The notes below the pieces were generated by a model that saw only the letters and a list, made by a program, of their open reading frames with translations, ran no database searches and was not told the origin of the DNA. 64,000 bases of DNA from CAYJBH01 sp964370605 (GTDB taxonomy: Bacteria; Bacillota; Clostridia; Oscillospirales; Ruminococcaceae). Shown here piece after piece: positions 34,465 to 42,177 of the stretch; positions within the stretch are counted from its first letter, which is position 1, and each line of letters starts with the position of its first letter. The translations under genes were made by a program, and so were the position numbers. Location: NCBI GenBank assembly GCA_964370605.1, contig CAYJJX010000013.1, forward strand, positions 1 through 64,000. The letters run 5' to 3'.

Positions 34465-34998
34465 TTGAAGTTGCTGAATTTAATAGCCGCAAAGGCGGAG
34501 GAGCTTGCAGAGCATCACGGAACACGTGATGCAGTCGAGCTTTGTGAGGCACTCGACATTGTGCTCTGCTATAGTCCTATGGGTTCTGCCGAGAGCGGTT
34601 GCAAGGGCTTTTTTGCCGTGTTTTACGGCGAAAGCTGTATCACTGTCAATAACCGACTTTCAGAGCATATCATGAAGGTAGTGATGGCTCACGAGCTGGG
34701 GCATGCGGTTTTGCACCAAAAAGAGGCCGAGGGTACTACAATTTCAGATTTTGCACTATTTGACCCTGTTTCGTTGCTTGAAAAAGAGGCGAACATTTTT
34801 GCGGCACAGCTTTTGATACCGGACGATGATATTATTCCGCTTTTGCAGGATGGATACAGCTATTTTGAGATAGCAGGCATGTTGGAGGTTCCGCAAGAAC
34901 TTCTATCCTATCGATTTGATATTTTGCGTGAGAGCGGATACGCCGACGTTATTCCTCCTATCCCGGCAAAAAGCACTTTTTTGAAAAAAGCATTTTAG
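34465..34998 (+). CDS. ImmA/IrrE family metallopeptidase
   Basis: A 177-aa zinc protease. MAHELGHAVLHQ is the HExxH active site, and EKEANIFAAQLLIP supplies the downstream Glu, both typical of the ImmA/IrrE family. Its target is presumably the XRE repressor encoded 21 bp upstream. Start is TTG at 34465 behind GGAGG. The regulated genes are not evident; the nearest candidates are the two small RNAs on the opposite strand. Confidence 0.88.
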   Translation: MKLLNLIAAKAEELAEHHGTRDAVELCEALDIVLCYSPMGSAESGCKGFFAVFYGESCITVNNRLSEHIMKVVMAHELGHAVLHQKEAEGTTISDFALFDPVSLLEKEANIFAAQLLIPDDDIIPLLQDGYSYFEIAGMLEVPQELLSYRFDILRESGYADVIPPIPAKSTFLKKAF

Positions 34999-35030
34999 CA
35001 AAGCTAAAGTGTTTTTAGAAGTTTGTACGC

Positions 35031-35105
35031 AAATAAAGAAAAAGCAATGATTTATTAGCCGAATAGGGCTCCAATTGCCCCAACCACTAACGAACATTGC
35101 TTTTA
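35031..35105 (-). ncRNA. predicted small RNA 2 (~70 nt)
   Basis: Read on the minus strand from the promoter at 35111-35140. The RNA begins with AAAAGCAATG (35040-35049 pairs with 35095-35104), a perfect 10-bp closing stem whose 3' arm runs into a U-rich tail (CUUUUUCUUUAUUU). Inside are UUAG/CUAA and GGGC/GCCC stems. The closing stem plus tail would itself be the terminator. No start codon with a ribosome site is present. Predicted only from promoter, fold and tail. Confidence 0.55.
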
Positions 35106-35110
35106 ACGCC

Positions 35111-35140
35111 ATTATACATCAAAGTAAAAAAACTTATCAA
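35111..35140 (-). promoter_or_regulatory. promoter of predicted small RNA 2
   Basis: Minus strand: TTGATA (35135-35140), an 18-base spacer, TATAAT (35111-35116). The expected start is at 35104-35105, exactly where the closing stem of the RNA begins. Confidence 0.65.
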
Positions 35141-35149
35141 TTTTAAAAG

Positions 35150-35234
35150 TGAAATAAATACAGAAGATTCGCAAGCGACTGATGCCGTAGCCCCAGTCAT
35201 ACGTCCGAAAACGGTCATGCTTTATCTTCTGTTG
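35150..35234 (-). ncRNA. predicted small RNA 1 (~80 nt, multi-stem)
   Basis: Transcribed on the minus strand from the promoter at 35240-35268. A 9-bp closing stem ACAGAAGAT/ATCTTCTGT (35224-35232 with 35160-35168) encloses CAU-CCG/CGG-AUG and GACUG/CAGUC hairpins; the latter is capped by a stable C(UACG)G tetraloop. The tail is AU-rich (UAUUUAUUUC). No convincing reading frame is present. I do not recognise it as a named RNA or riboswitch. Confidence 0.6.
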
Positions 35235-35239
35235 ATACC

Positions 35240-35268
35240 ACTATACAACAACAAACCGGCGATGTCAA
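35240..35268 (-). promoter_or_regulatory. consensus promoter of predicted small RNA 1
   Basis: Minus strand: TTGACA (35263-35268), exactly 17 bases, TATAGT (35240-35245). The expected start is near 35233, at the first base of the RNA's closing stem. Confidence 0.75.
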
Positions 35269-35335
35269 CTCCGACACACGCTACTGTTGTTACCGAAAAT
35301 ACAATATCGCAGGCAGACAGAACCACATATAATTC

Positions 35336-35373
35336 AACCGAACCGACACTTTGTAAAAAGTGTCGGTTCGGTT
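35336..35373. terminator. strong 17-bp hairpin, possible lepA 3' end
   Basis: Perfect arms AACCGAACCGACACTTT/AAAGTGTCGGTTCGGTT (35336-35352 with 35357-35373) with loop GTAA. It lies about 190 bases beyond the lepA stop and before the promoter of small RNA 1, so it may end the lepA transcript. No T-run follows on either strand. The rest of 35374-35560 holds no gene that I can support. Confidence 0.5.
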
Positions 35374-35560
35374 CTTAAAGGTTATAGTTGAATGACTATA
35401 TATCTTTATCACAAATCGGAAAGAGTTGAAGCAGTAAGCATGAAGGGTCTGACTATACCTGTGCACGCTCACCATGAGTCACGGTTTTATTGCTTGCAGA
35501 TCAAGTATTGAAACGTAGTGCAGTATTTCAAATGTCTCCATCATACCTTGTAAAAAAACA

Positions 35561-37363
35561 CTAATCCAATTTCAAAACTGCGGTGAATGCCTCGCTTGGG
35601 ACCTCTACGCTACCGAGCTGGCGCATCTTCTTCTTGCCTTCTTTTTGCTTTTCAAGCAGTTTTTTCTTTCGGGTGATATCACCGCCATAACATTTAGCAA
35701 GCACGTCTTTCCTCATGGCGCTGACCGTTTCTCGTGCAATGATTTTTCCACCGATTGCCGCTTGAATCGGAATTTCGAACATTTGTCTCGGGATGCTCTC
35801 CTTGAGCTTTTCGGCAATCTTGCGGCCGCGTTCGTATGCCTTGTCGGCATGGACGATCAGAGAAAATGCATCAACTACATCGCCGTTGAGCAAAATATCG
35901 AGTCGGCAAAGCTTCGACTTTTCATATCCGCAAAGCTCATATTCATAGCTGGCATAGCCGCGACTTCGACTTTTTATCGTGTCAAAAAAGTCATAGACAA
36001 TCTCGCCGAGCGGAAGAAGATAGTGAAGATCAACACGGGTCGTGTCAATATATTTCATGTCTTTGAAAATGCCACGGCGCTCTTGACAAAGTTCCATTAG
36101 TGCGCCGACATAATCGCTTGGAGTGTAGATGTGGGCGTTCACAAACGGTTCTTCACTGCTGGCGATCTTGGTGACCTCAGGATAGTTGGTCGGATTGTCG
36201 ATCATCAGTTTGGTGCCGTCGGTCAATGTTAGACCATATTCAACAGAAGGGGCAGTTGTTACCAATTCCATCATGTATTCGCGTTCCAGACGCTCGATTA
36301 CCACCTCGAGGTGAAGAAGTCCGAGAAATCCGCAACGAAAACCAAATCCGAGTGCAACCGATGTTTCCGGAATAAAAGAGAGAGATGCGTCGTTGAGCAA
36401 TAGTCGATCCAGCGCATCACGCAGATCGTTGTACCTGCTTCCGTCGGCAGGATAAATACCGCAGAAGACCATCGGCACGACAGGGCGATAGCCGGGGAGC
36501 GGTTCGGTAGCGGGATTGTCGGCAAGCGTGATGGTGTCACCGACTCTTGTGTCACGGACGTTCTTGATCGAGGCACAGATATAACCAACCTGTCCTGCGT
36601 GAAGTTTGCCGGTTGGAGCCATGGAGATTGCGCCGTTGTGCCCCACTTCGGTCACCACGTACTCGGTTCCGGAGCGGAACATCTTGATGGTATCGCCGAT
36701 GGAAACACTGCCGTCGACTACGCGCACATAGACGATTACGCCTTTATAACTGTCGTATACACTATCGAAAATCAATGCACGAAGTGGAGCGTCGACATCT
36801 CCTGAGGGCGGAGGAACCTGCTGTACGATAGATTCCAGCACCTCTTCAATGCCGACACCTTGTTTTGCAGAAACACGAGGAGCCTCCATGCAGGGAATCC
36901 CGATGATGTCCTCGACCTCCTGTGCAACACGTTCCGGATCGGCGCTCGGAAGATCGATTTTGTTGATGATAGGTACGATTTCCAGTCCGCCATCTACTGC
37001 AAGATAGGTGTTGGCAAGCGTCTGCGCTTCAACACCCTGTGCGGCGTCGACCACCAGTATTGCGCCCTCACAGGCGGCAAGACTACGGCTGACCTCATAA
37101 TTGAAGTCAACATGTCCGGGCGTGTCGATAAGATTGAGTTCATAACTCTCGCCGTCTGCGGCGGTATAGTCAATCGTCACGGCGCGAGCCTTGATGGTAA
37201 TTCCACGCTCTCGCTCAATGTCCATGTTGTCGAGCAACTGGTTTTCCATTAATCGTTGTTCGACAGCACTTGTCTTCTCCAAAATTCTGTCGGCGAGTGT
37301 CGACTTGCCGTGGTCTATATGTGCGATAATACTAAAATTACGGATGTTTTTTTGTATGTCCAT
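35561..37363 (-). CDS. lepA: elongation factor 4 (LepA GTPase)
   Basis: A 600-aa ribosome-associated GTPase. The G motifs AHIDHGKST, DTPGHVDF, NKIDLPSA and SAKQGVG are in order, followed by domains II, III and V of the EF-G type and the LepA-specific C-terminal domain (RQMFEIPIQAAIGGKIIARET). EF4 acts on stalled or mistranslocated ribosomes and in ribosome assembly. Length is exactly typical. It has its own promoter; the small membrane protein gene upstream ends in a terminator. Confidence 0.97.
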   Translation of the reverse strand: MDIQKNIRNFSIIAHIDHGKSTLADRILEKTSAVEQRLMENQLLDNMDIERERGITIKARAVTIDYTAADGESYELNLIDTPGHVDFNYEVSRSLAACEGAILVVDAAQGVEAQTLANTYLAVDGGLEIVPIINKIDLPSADPERVAQEVEDIIGIPCMEAPRVSAKQGVGIEEVLESIVQQVPPPSGDVDAPLRALIFDSVYDSYKGVIVYVRVVDGSVSIGDTIKMFRSGTEYVVTEVGHNGAISMAPTGKLHAGQVGYICASIKNVRDTRVGDTITLADNPATEPLPGYRPVVPMVFCGIYPADGSRYNDLRDALDRLLLNDASLSFIPETSVALGFGFRCGFLGLLHLEVVIERLEREYMMELVTTAPSVEYGLTLTDGTKLMIDNPTNYPEVTKIASSEEPFVNAHIYTPSDYVGALMELCQERRGIFKDMKYIDTTRVDLHYLLPLGEIVYDFFDTIKSRSRGYASYEYELCGYEKSKLCRLDILLNGDVVDAFSLIVHADKAYERGRKIAEKLKESIPRQMFEIPIQAAIGGKIIARETVSAMRKDVLAKCYGGDITRKKKLLEKQKEGKKKMRQLGSVEVPSEAFTAVLKLD

Positions 37364-37399
37364 CTCTGTGTTTGTTCCTTATATGATGATATCTTTATT

Positions 37400-37428
37400 A
37401 TTTTACCATAAAACTAACGATAAATCAA
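37400..37428 (-). promoter_or_regulatory. promoter of lepA
   Basis: Minus strand: TTGATT (37423-37428), a 17-base spacer, TAAAAT (37400-37405) with TGG immediately before it (extended -10). Confidence 0.7.
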
Positions 37429-37456
37429 CCGAGCGATGCAACAAAATGACGGTAAA

Positions 37457-37491
37457 AAAATAATCGTCGCCATGATGGCAACGATTATTTT
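37457..37491 (-). terminator. rho-independent terminator of the 89-aa membrane protein gene
   Basis: Arms AAAATAATCGT/ACGATTATTTT (37457-37467 with 37481-37491) with an inner GCCAT/ATGGC-type stem, followed on the minus strand by a T-rich run. It lies 58 bases after the gene's stop and just before the lepA promoter. Confidence 0.85.
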
Positions 37492-37549
37492 AGAGTTAAA
37501 GATTCGGGTGAAAAAAGAGAGGGGAAGTCGACAAATTGAAGGGAATTGG

Positions 37550-37819
37550 CTATTCGTTATCATCACGGAGGATCGAGAAAGCGCTCAATCCAACATTGCA
37601 AGCGGCAATGGCAACACTCACCCAAAGCGATGTCACAAAAAGGTCAAAGAAAAATTCAACGCTCCAGTTGTCCTCGAATAACGTTTGAAACATACTAGTG
37701 CTGGCAATGCCATCATTCATTGACGGGATGGTTGCGGCGAGGAAGTTGACCAGCAGGTCAGCAGTGACGATGACAGATGACAGCAATAAAGCTAAAGCTA
37801 TAATTCTCAATTTTTTCAT
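37550..37819 (-). CDS. small hypothetical membrane protein
   Basis: An 89-aa protein starting MKKLRIIALALLLSS. Its hydrophobic N-terminal segment (residues 5-30) could be a membrane helix or signal, and there is a second helix at ~55-80 (FFFDLFVTSLWVSVAIAAC). An acidic tail follows. No family recognised. ATG at 37819 is chosen because AAAGG lies upstream; the open frame runs further without a ribosome site. It is monocistronic, with a clear terminator. The 236 bases upstream to the fucosidase gene hold no further gene. Confidence 0.6.
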   Translation of the reverse strand: MKKLRIIALALLLSSVIVTADLLVNFLAATIPSMNDGIASTSMFQTLFEDNWSVEFFFDLFVTSLWVSVAIAACNVGLSAFSILRDDNE

Positions 37820-38055
37820 TTTAGTTGACCTTTCGTGAATTTTGATGATTGCAGTCTCGGTGAAGCGTTTGTGATTCAATGATTTTATGTCAGAGATCGC
37901 TTCGAAATGTGCCCTGCTTGTTGCCAACTTTTGATGAAGGCGGACAGACTGTAGCCATCCGTGCATACATAGCAATGATTAGTAGGGCTGATTAATATAT
38001 AACGCAACTTTTGACACTATGTCATGAAAATGTTTGAAATAAAGCAAACACAATC

Positions 38056-39591
38056 TTAATCAATAGTGAGTTTTATGCATACAGGATAATCACTCTGAGG
38101 CATTTCACCTTTTACGTTCATGCAATCAGGCTGTATATCATAGGTACAGGGTTTTGGATTTCCGAGGATTTCGACTTTGCGGATCGCGGAGTTGAATAGA
38201 TCGCTGTCGAGGCCCATCGATTTTATGCAGACATTGCCATCCTCAGGCCATCTCATACAGAACACATAAAGAGCGTTCGTTTTGAAAGTGAAACGCAGGT
38301 CTTGGGATGTGAATGGCTTGCGCAAAGTGTCGGTGAAATGTCCCTCCGGAACTTCGGTCGGACCTTCGCCGAATCTGCGATATGCGCGGGTGTTATAGAT
38401 TGCCTCGCCGTTTACCGATAGCCATTTTCCGACCTCTTTAAGGATGTGAGCATCTTTTTCCGGAATTGTGCCATCTGCTTTTGGACCGATATTCAAAAGT
38501 AGTGAGCCGTTCTTGCTGACAACATCGACCAGATCACAGACCACTTCATAGGGCTGTTTGTAGTCGTTGCCCTCGGTATAGCACCAAGAGTTTTTCGCAA
38601 CAGATGTATCATTCTGCCAAAAATAGGGCGATACGTCACTCAACTGGCCACGCTCAATGTCACGGACGGCAGAAGTGTGCTGGAATGCGTCATTTTTATA
38701 GTTTATTGTGACCTCTTCACCCCATTCTGCGGCACGGTTGTAGTAGTAGGCGGCGAACTTGCGAAGATAAGGTTTCATCGGCTCGATTTGAATCCACCAG
38801 TCGAAATACATTATTTTAGGACGATACTTGTCTACAATCTCACAGGTGCGAGCCAGCCAATCTTCCATGTACAGTGGATCGACGTTCTCAAGATAGATTC
38901 TTTGGTGACCGCTGATCTGTTCGTTGTCGGCTATTTTTTGAAACGGAGGAGTGGAGGAGGGCCAATAGATGTCGCCATAAGGCAACTTGCCGTTTTCGTC
39001 GGCATACTTTTGGAAATCACTTTCAAACTCACGCATACCGCTCATGAACCAGTAATGCTCAATGCGGTGGGACGAGGTAGTTATGACCATGTCGCGTTTT
39101 TCACATTCACGTTTTAGTTCTCCGACAATGTCTTTTTTCGGACCCTTTTTGGTGGAACACCAATCGGAAAGATCACTGTCATACATCTGAAAACCGTCGT
39201 GATGTTCTGCCACCGGCATAACAAAACGTGCACCGGCACTCTTGAACAACTCTGCCCACTCGGCGGCATCAAATTTTTCCGCCTTGAACATTGGCACAAA
39301 GTCACGATATCCGAAGTCTTTATGCGCGCCATAAGTATCGACATGGTGCTTGTAGACATCGTTTTTAGCATTGGGAAGATCTTTCAGATACATGTGTCGC
39401 GGATACCATTCATTATCAAACGCAGGAACAGCGTAGACGCCCCAATGGATGAAGATACCAAATTTAGCATTTTTATACCAAGTTGGAACCTTGTGGTCGG
39501 TGAGAGACTCCCAGTTGTCTGAATGGGGCCCTTCGGCTATAACTTCGTCAATTGTCTTGAGATAGTTTTTCATGGTGTCGAGATGTGCCAT
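38056..39591 (-). CDS. alpha-L-fucosidase (glycoside hydrolase family 29)
   Basis: A 511-aa GH29 enzyme releasing terminal L-fucose from glycans by retention. FGIFIHWGVYAVP near residue 45 and the nucleophile region IMYFDWWIQ (Asp) mark the catalytic TIM barrel. GSLLLNIGPKADG closes the barrel, and a beta-sandwich C-terminal domain follows. No signal peptide is seen, so it acts on imported oligosaccharides. Fucose metabolism genes are absent nearby. With the sulfatase it hints at use of host or algal glycans. Confidence 0.93.
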   Translation of the reverse strand: MAHLDTMKNYLKTIDEVIAEGPHSDNWESLTDHKVPTWYKNAKFGIFIHWGVYAVPAFDNEWYPRHMYLKDLPNAKNDVYKHHVDTYGAHKDFGYRDFVPMFKAEKFDAAEWAELFKSAGARFVMPVAEHHDGFQMYDSDLSDWCSTKKGPKKDIVGELKRECEKRDMVITTSSHRIEHYWFMSGMREFESDFQKYADENGKLPYGDIYWPSSTPPFQKIADNEQISGHQRIYLENVDPLYMEDWLARTCEIVDKYRPKIMYFDWWIQIEPMKPYLRKFAAYYYNRAAEWGEEVTINYKNDAFQHTSAVRDIERGQLSDVSPYFWQNDTSVAKNSWCYTEGNDYKQPYEVVCDLVDVVSKNGSLLLNIGPKADGTIPEKDAHILKEVGKWLSVNGEAIYNTRAYRRFGEGPTEVPEGHFTDTLRKPFTSQDLRFTFKTNALYVFCMRWPEDGNVCIKSMGLDSDLFNSAIRKVEILGNPKPCTYDIQPDCMNVKGEMPQSDYPVCIKLTID

Positions 39592-39678
39592 TTTTTACCG
39601 TCCCTTTCTAAATTGTTTATCATTTTCTTGCCGCACTTATGTGGCAAATATTACTGACAAAATTTAAACTCGGCGACG

Positions 39679-39707
39679 CTGCCACACTCCAAACAGAGCC
39701 GTGGCAG
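39679..39707 (-). terminator. possible terminator after the second phosphodiesterase gene
   Basis: Stem CTGCCAC/GTGGCAG (39679-39685 with 39701-39707) between the phosphodiesterase stop and the fucosidase start on the minus strand. The T-rich stretch follows only after ten bases. Confidence 0.35.
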
Positions 39708-39735
39708 GCGGCATTGGAAAAGACACAGCGATATG

Positions 39736-41985
39736 TTATTCGGAGTCTTGTGATTCTTGTGATGAGGACTCCGCTTGTTCTGCTTCTAGCAAAAGAAGAT
39801 CTTTGAATTCAGATACTGTCATAGGTTTTGCGTAATAATAACCTTGAGCAATATCACAGTTGACTTTTTTGAGAAGCTCGACCTGACTCGAGTATTCGAT
39901 ACCTTCGGCAACGGTGTGCATATACAGGTTTCGCGCAAGTTTGGTTATACCGCCTACTACGATATCGCCACGCTCGTCGGCAGTTTCATGGTTGAAAAAG
40001 CTTTTATCGAGCTTTAGCGTATCGACTCTAAAGTTTTTCAACATGCCGAGTGAAGAATATCCGGAGCCGAAATCGTCAATTGCGACACGGAATCCTGCGG
40101 CGTGCAGATCGTCGAGAAGAGCCTTCAATTCCTTCTCGTTTTCGGTTACGGTAGTCTCGGTGAGTTCGACCTCAATGTAGTTATGAGGCACACCATGTTT
40201 TTGGACCAGAGTTTTTATGTCATCGACAAAATTCTTGTTGCGCAGGTGGACACGAGAAAAGTTGACCGAGATAGGGACGCAGGGTTCTCCCAAATCAAGC
40301 CACTGTTTTAATATCAAACAAACGTTGTCGAGCATCGACATATCGAGCTTGACGATGAATCCATTGTTCTCGAATAGAGGGATAAATTCATCGGGATAGA
40401 CTGTAGAACCGTCGTCTTCTATCCAACGCACCAAAGCTTCGGCACCAACGATAGTGCTGTCGATGATTCGATATTTTGGTTGCAGATAGACTTTGAAGTC
40501 GCCTTTTTTTAATGCGTCTTCCATCTTGTTGGCGATTTCAGTCATCCGCAAAACTTTTTGCTTGAACTTATTGTCGTAGTCCCAAATATTTATTCCACCT
40601 TCAACCTTGGCGAAACTGTGGGCGATTATAGTCTTGTTTACGATATCGTTGATATCGGTGTTGCCTTGTTCTATAACATATCGACCATATCGGAAGGAAA
40701 ACTGATGTTTTTCAAGTTCCGGCAGCATACGCTTGAACTGCTGTTCATAAAATGCGGTGGTAGTTGGCATGTCTTCAAAAAGACCGCCGGAAGAGAACAT
40801 CATGAATTCATCGGTTCCAACTCTTGCGTGAGTAAAGGTGGGTTCCGGAACAGTTTTTCCGTTATCGGCAATCGTCTTCAACACTTTATCGCCCATCTCG
40901 AATCCGAATACTTCATTGATGCCTTTAAAGTTAACAATGTCCATCATCAACATAATAAATTGTTTTTCCGGATGCTTAGCCATCAGGGCAGCCGCATCCA
41001 ACTTGAATTTGACCATGTTTGATATGTCGGTCAATTCATCGTAATATGCAAGTCGCTCCACTCGTTGCAAGGTATCACGCCTTTTGCGCAGGAGATAGAG
41101 CGCTATCAGTGCGGCAAGGCAGATGAGCGCGACGCTGAGTATTAGCATGTTGTTCGAGATGGCGGCAACGCCGGCAGCGACATCGGTTGCAGTGGCGATA
41201 AAGACAAGGGACCAGCCATTGATTTCAAGCGGGCGGTATTCAACCAATTGTTCTACTGTGCCGTTTGTAAATCGCAATGTACCAATACGCCCGGCAGCAA
41301 GGTCGCCTAAAACATCTTCGACGGGGCGACTCACGCTTTGAGACTGCGTTAAGTCGTTTATTGTAGTGTAGTTTTCGTTTGTGCTGATCAAGACATCGCC
41401 CTGCGAGTTGACGACCATTGCATAGCCTTGACCGTCTTTCAGTGTAAGACCAAGCGATTCGCTGAGATAGGTGACGGAATATTCGGCGGCGATTACACCG
41501 GCGACTTCGCCTTCAAAATGTATAGGTGCGGCAATTGCGATTACTTTATTGCCGGAATACTTTGACACGTATGGCTCTGTGGTGACCACATCGCCGTTGC
41601 TGGCGCTATGGAAATAATCCATGTCGCTGATGTCGGCATGTGAGCCGTCTGCTAACATGCCACGACCATGCATCTCGATGAGCATAAGGTTTTCAAATTC
41701 AAATTCATCGTTGAGTGTAGATAAAAATTCAAGTATTGCTGTTTCGTCATAGCCGAGGAAAGGCAACGCTTTTGAAATATGTCGAAGCAAAGCACGTCCG
41801 TCTTCAAGTTCATTGTTGAATGCGGATTGCTGCTGTATGGCTGTATCACTTAACCGCGCCTCGAGAAGGGTTTCGAGCTCGGTGTTGACGCTATCATTAA
41901 ATTGAACAATACCGATAGCAGCGACTATAAGTGATAAAGTCGCTCCAAGTATTATAAGAAATCGTTGAATTTGTTTTTTCAAAAC
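39736..41985 (-). CDS. dCache-GGDEF(degenerate)-EAL c-di-GMP phosphodiesterase
   Basis: A 749-aa paralogue of the protein at 17894-20140. It has an N-terminal membrane helix, a dCache sensor (~45-275, HADISDMDYFHSAS), a second helix (~280-305), a degenerate GGDEF (VGTDEF) and a complete EAL domain (GAEALVRW, VSVNFSR, ELTETTV, DDFGSGYSSL, KLDKSFF, AEGIEY, QGYYYAKP). Start: an ATG at 41994 touches its AAGG site, while a TTG at 41985 has AAGGA eight bases upstream and aligns with the paralogue (MKKQIQRFL against MAIRKQLQRYL). The C-terminus is a Glu/Ser-rich tail. Confidence 0.88.
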   Translation of the reverse strand, partial: VLKKQIQRFLIILGATLSLIVAAIGIVQFNDSVNTELETLLEARLSDTAIQQQSAFNNELEDGRALLRHISKALPFLGYDETAILEFLSTLNDEFEFENLMLIEMHGRGMLADGSHADISDMDYFHSASNGDVVTTEPYVSKYSGNKVIAIAAPIHFEGEVAGVIAAEYSVTYLSESLGLTLKDGQGYAMVVNSQGDVLISTNENYTTINDLTQSQSVSRPVEDVLGDLAAGRIGTLRFTNGTVEQLVEYRPLEINGWSLVFIATATDVAAGVAAISNNMLILSVALICLAALIALYLLRKRRDTLQRVERLAYYDELTDISNMVKFKLDAAALMAKHPEKQFIMLMMDIVNFKGINEVFGFEMGDKVLKTIADNGKTVPEPTFTHARVGTDEFMMFSSGGLFEDMPTTTAFYEQQFKRMLPELEKHQFSFRYGRYVIEQGNTDINDIVNKTIIAHSFAKVEGGINIWDYDNKFKQKVLRMTEIANKMEDALKKGDFKVYLQPKYRIIDSTIVGAEALVRWIEDDGSTVYPDEFIPLFENNGFIVKLDMSMLDNVCLILKQWLDLGEPCVPISVNFSRVHLRNKNFVDDIKTLVQKHGVPHNYIEVELTETTVTENEKELKALLDDLHAAGFRVAIDDFGSGYSSLGMLKNFRVDTLKLDKSFFNHETADERGDIVVGGITKLARNLYMHTVAEGIEYSSQVELLKKVNCDIAQGYYYAKPMTVSEFKDLLLLEAEQAESSSQESQDSE

Positions 41986-42052
41986 CTTCATCCTTAAATC
42001 AATATTAATGAAAAAAAAGCGGTAACCGAGTTGTAATAATCCAATTAAGCTT

Positions 42053-42081
42053 AGTGTATCACAAACGTGCCCATATAGCAA
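42053..42081 (-). promoter_or_regulatory. promoter of the second phosphodiesterase gene
   Basis: Minus strand: TTGCTA (42076-42081), a 17-base spacer, TACACT (42053-42058). Both hexamers are four of six consensus. Confidence 0.45.
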
Positions 42082-42114
42082 TAGAATAAAATAAAATCTT
42101 GGTGCTTTATTCGG

Positions 42115-42142
42115 TTGACAACGATGAAATATATGGTAAAAT
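42115..42142 (+). promoter_or_regulatory. promoter of the dnaD-dnaC-alr operon
   Basis: TTGACA (42115-42120), a 16-base spacer ending in TGG, then TAAAAT (42137-42142). A ribosome site AAGGA follows before the ATG at 42178. Confidence 0.75.
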
Positions 42143-42177
42143 AATATCATAAAATATGTATGTAAGGAACAATCGCA

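Noticed and set aside
35097..35378. Plus-strand frame of 93 codons after immA
   Set aside because: No ribosome site, low-complexity translation, and it runs through two minus-strand promoters, predicted small RNA 1 and a terminator-like hairpin.
34021..35400. Prophage or integrative element suggested by XRE-ImmA
   Set aside because: No integrase, excisionase, relaxase, structural gene or flanking direct repeat found; flanking genes look chromosomal.
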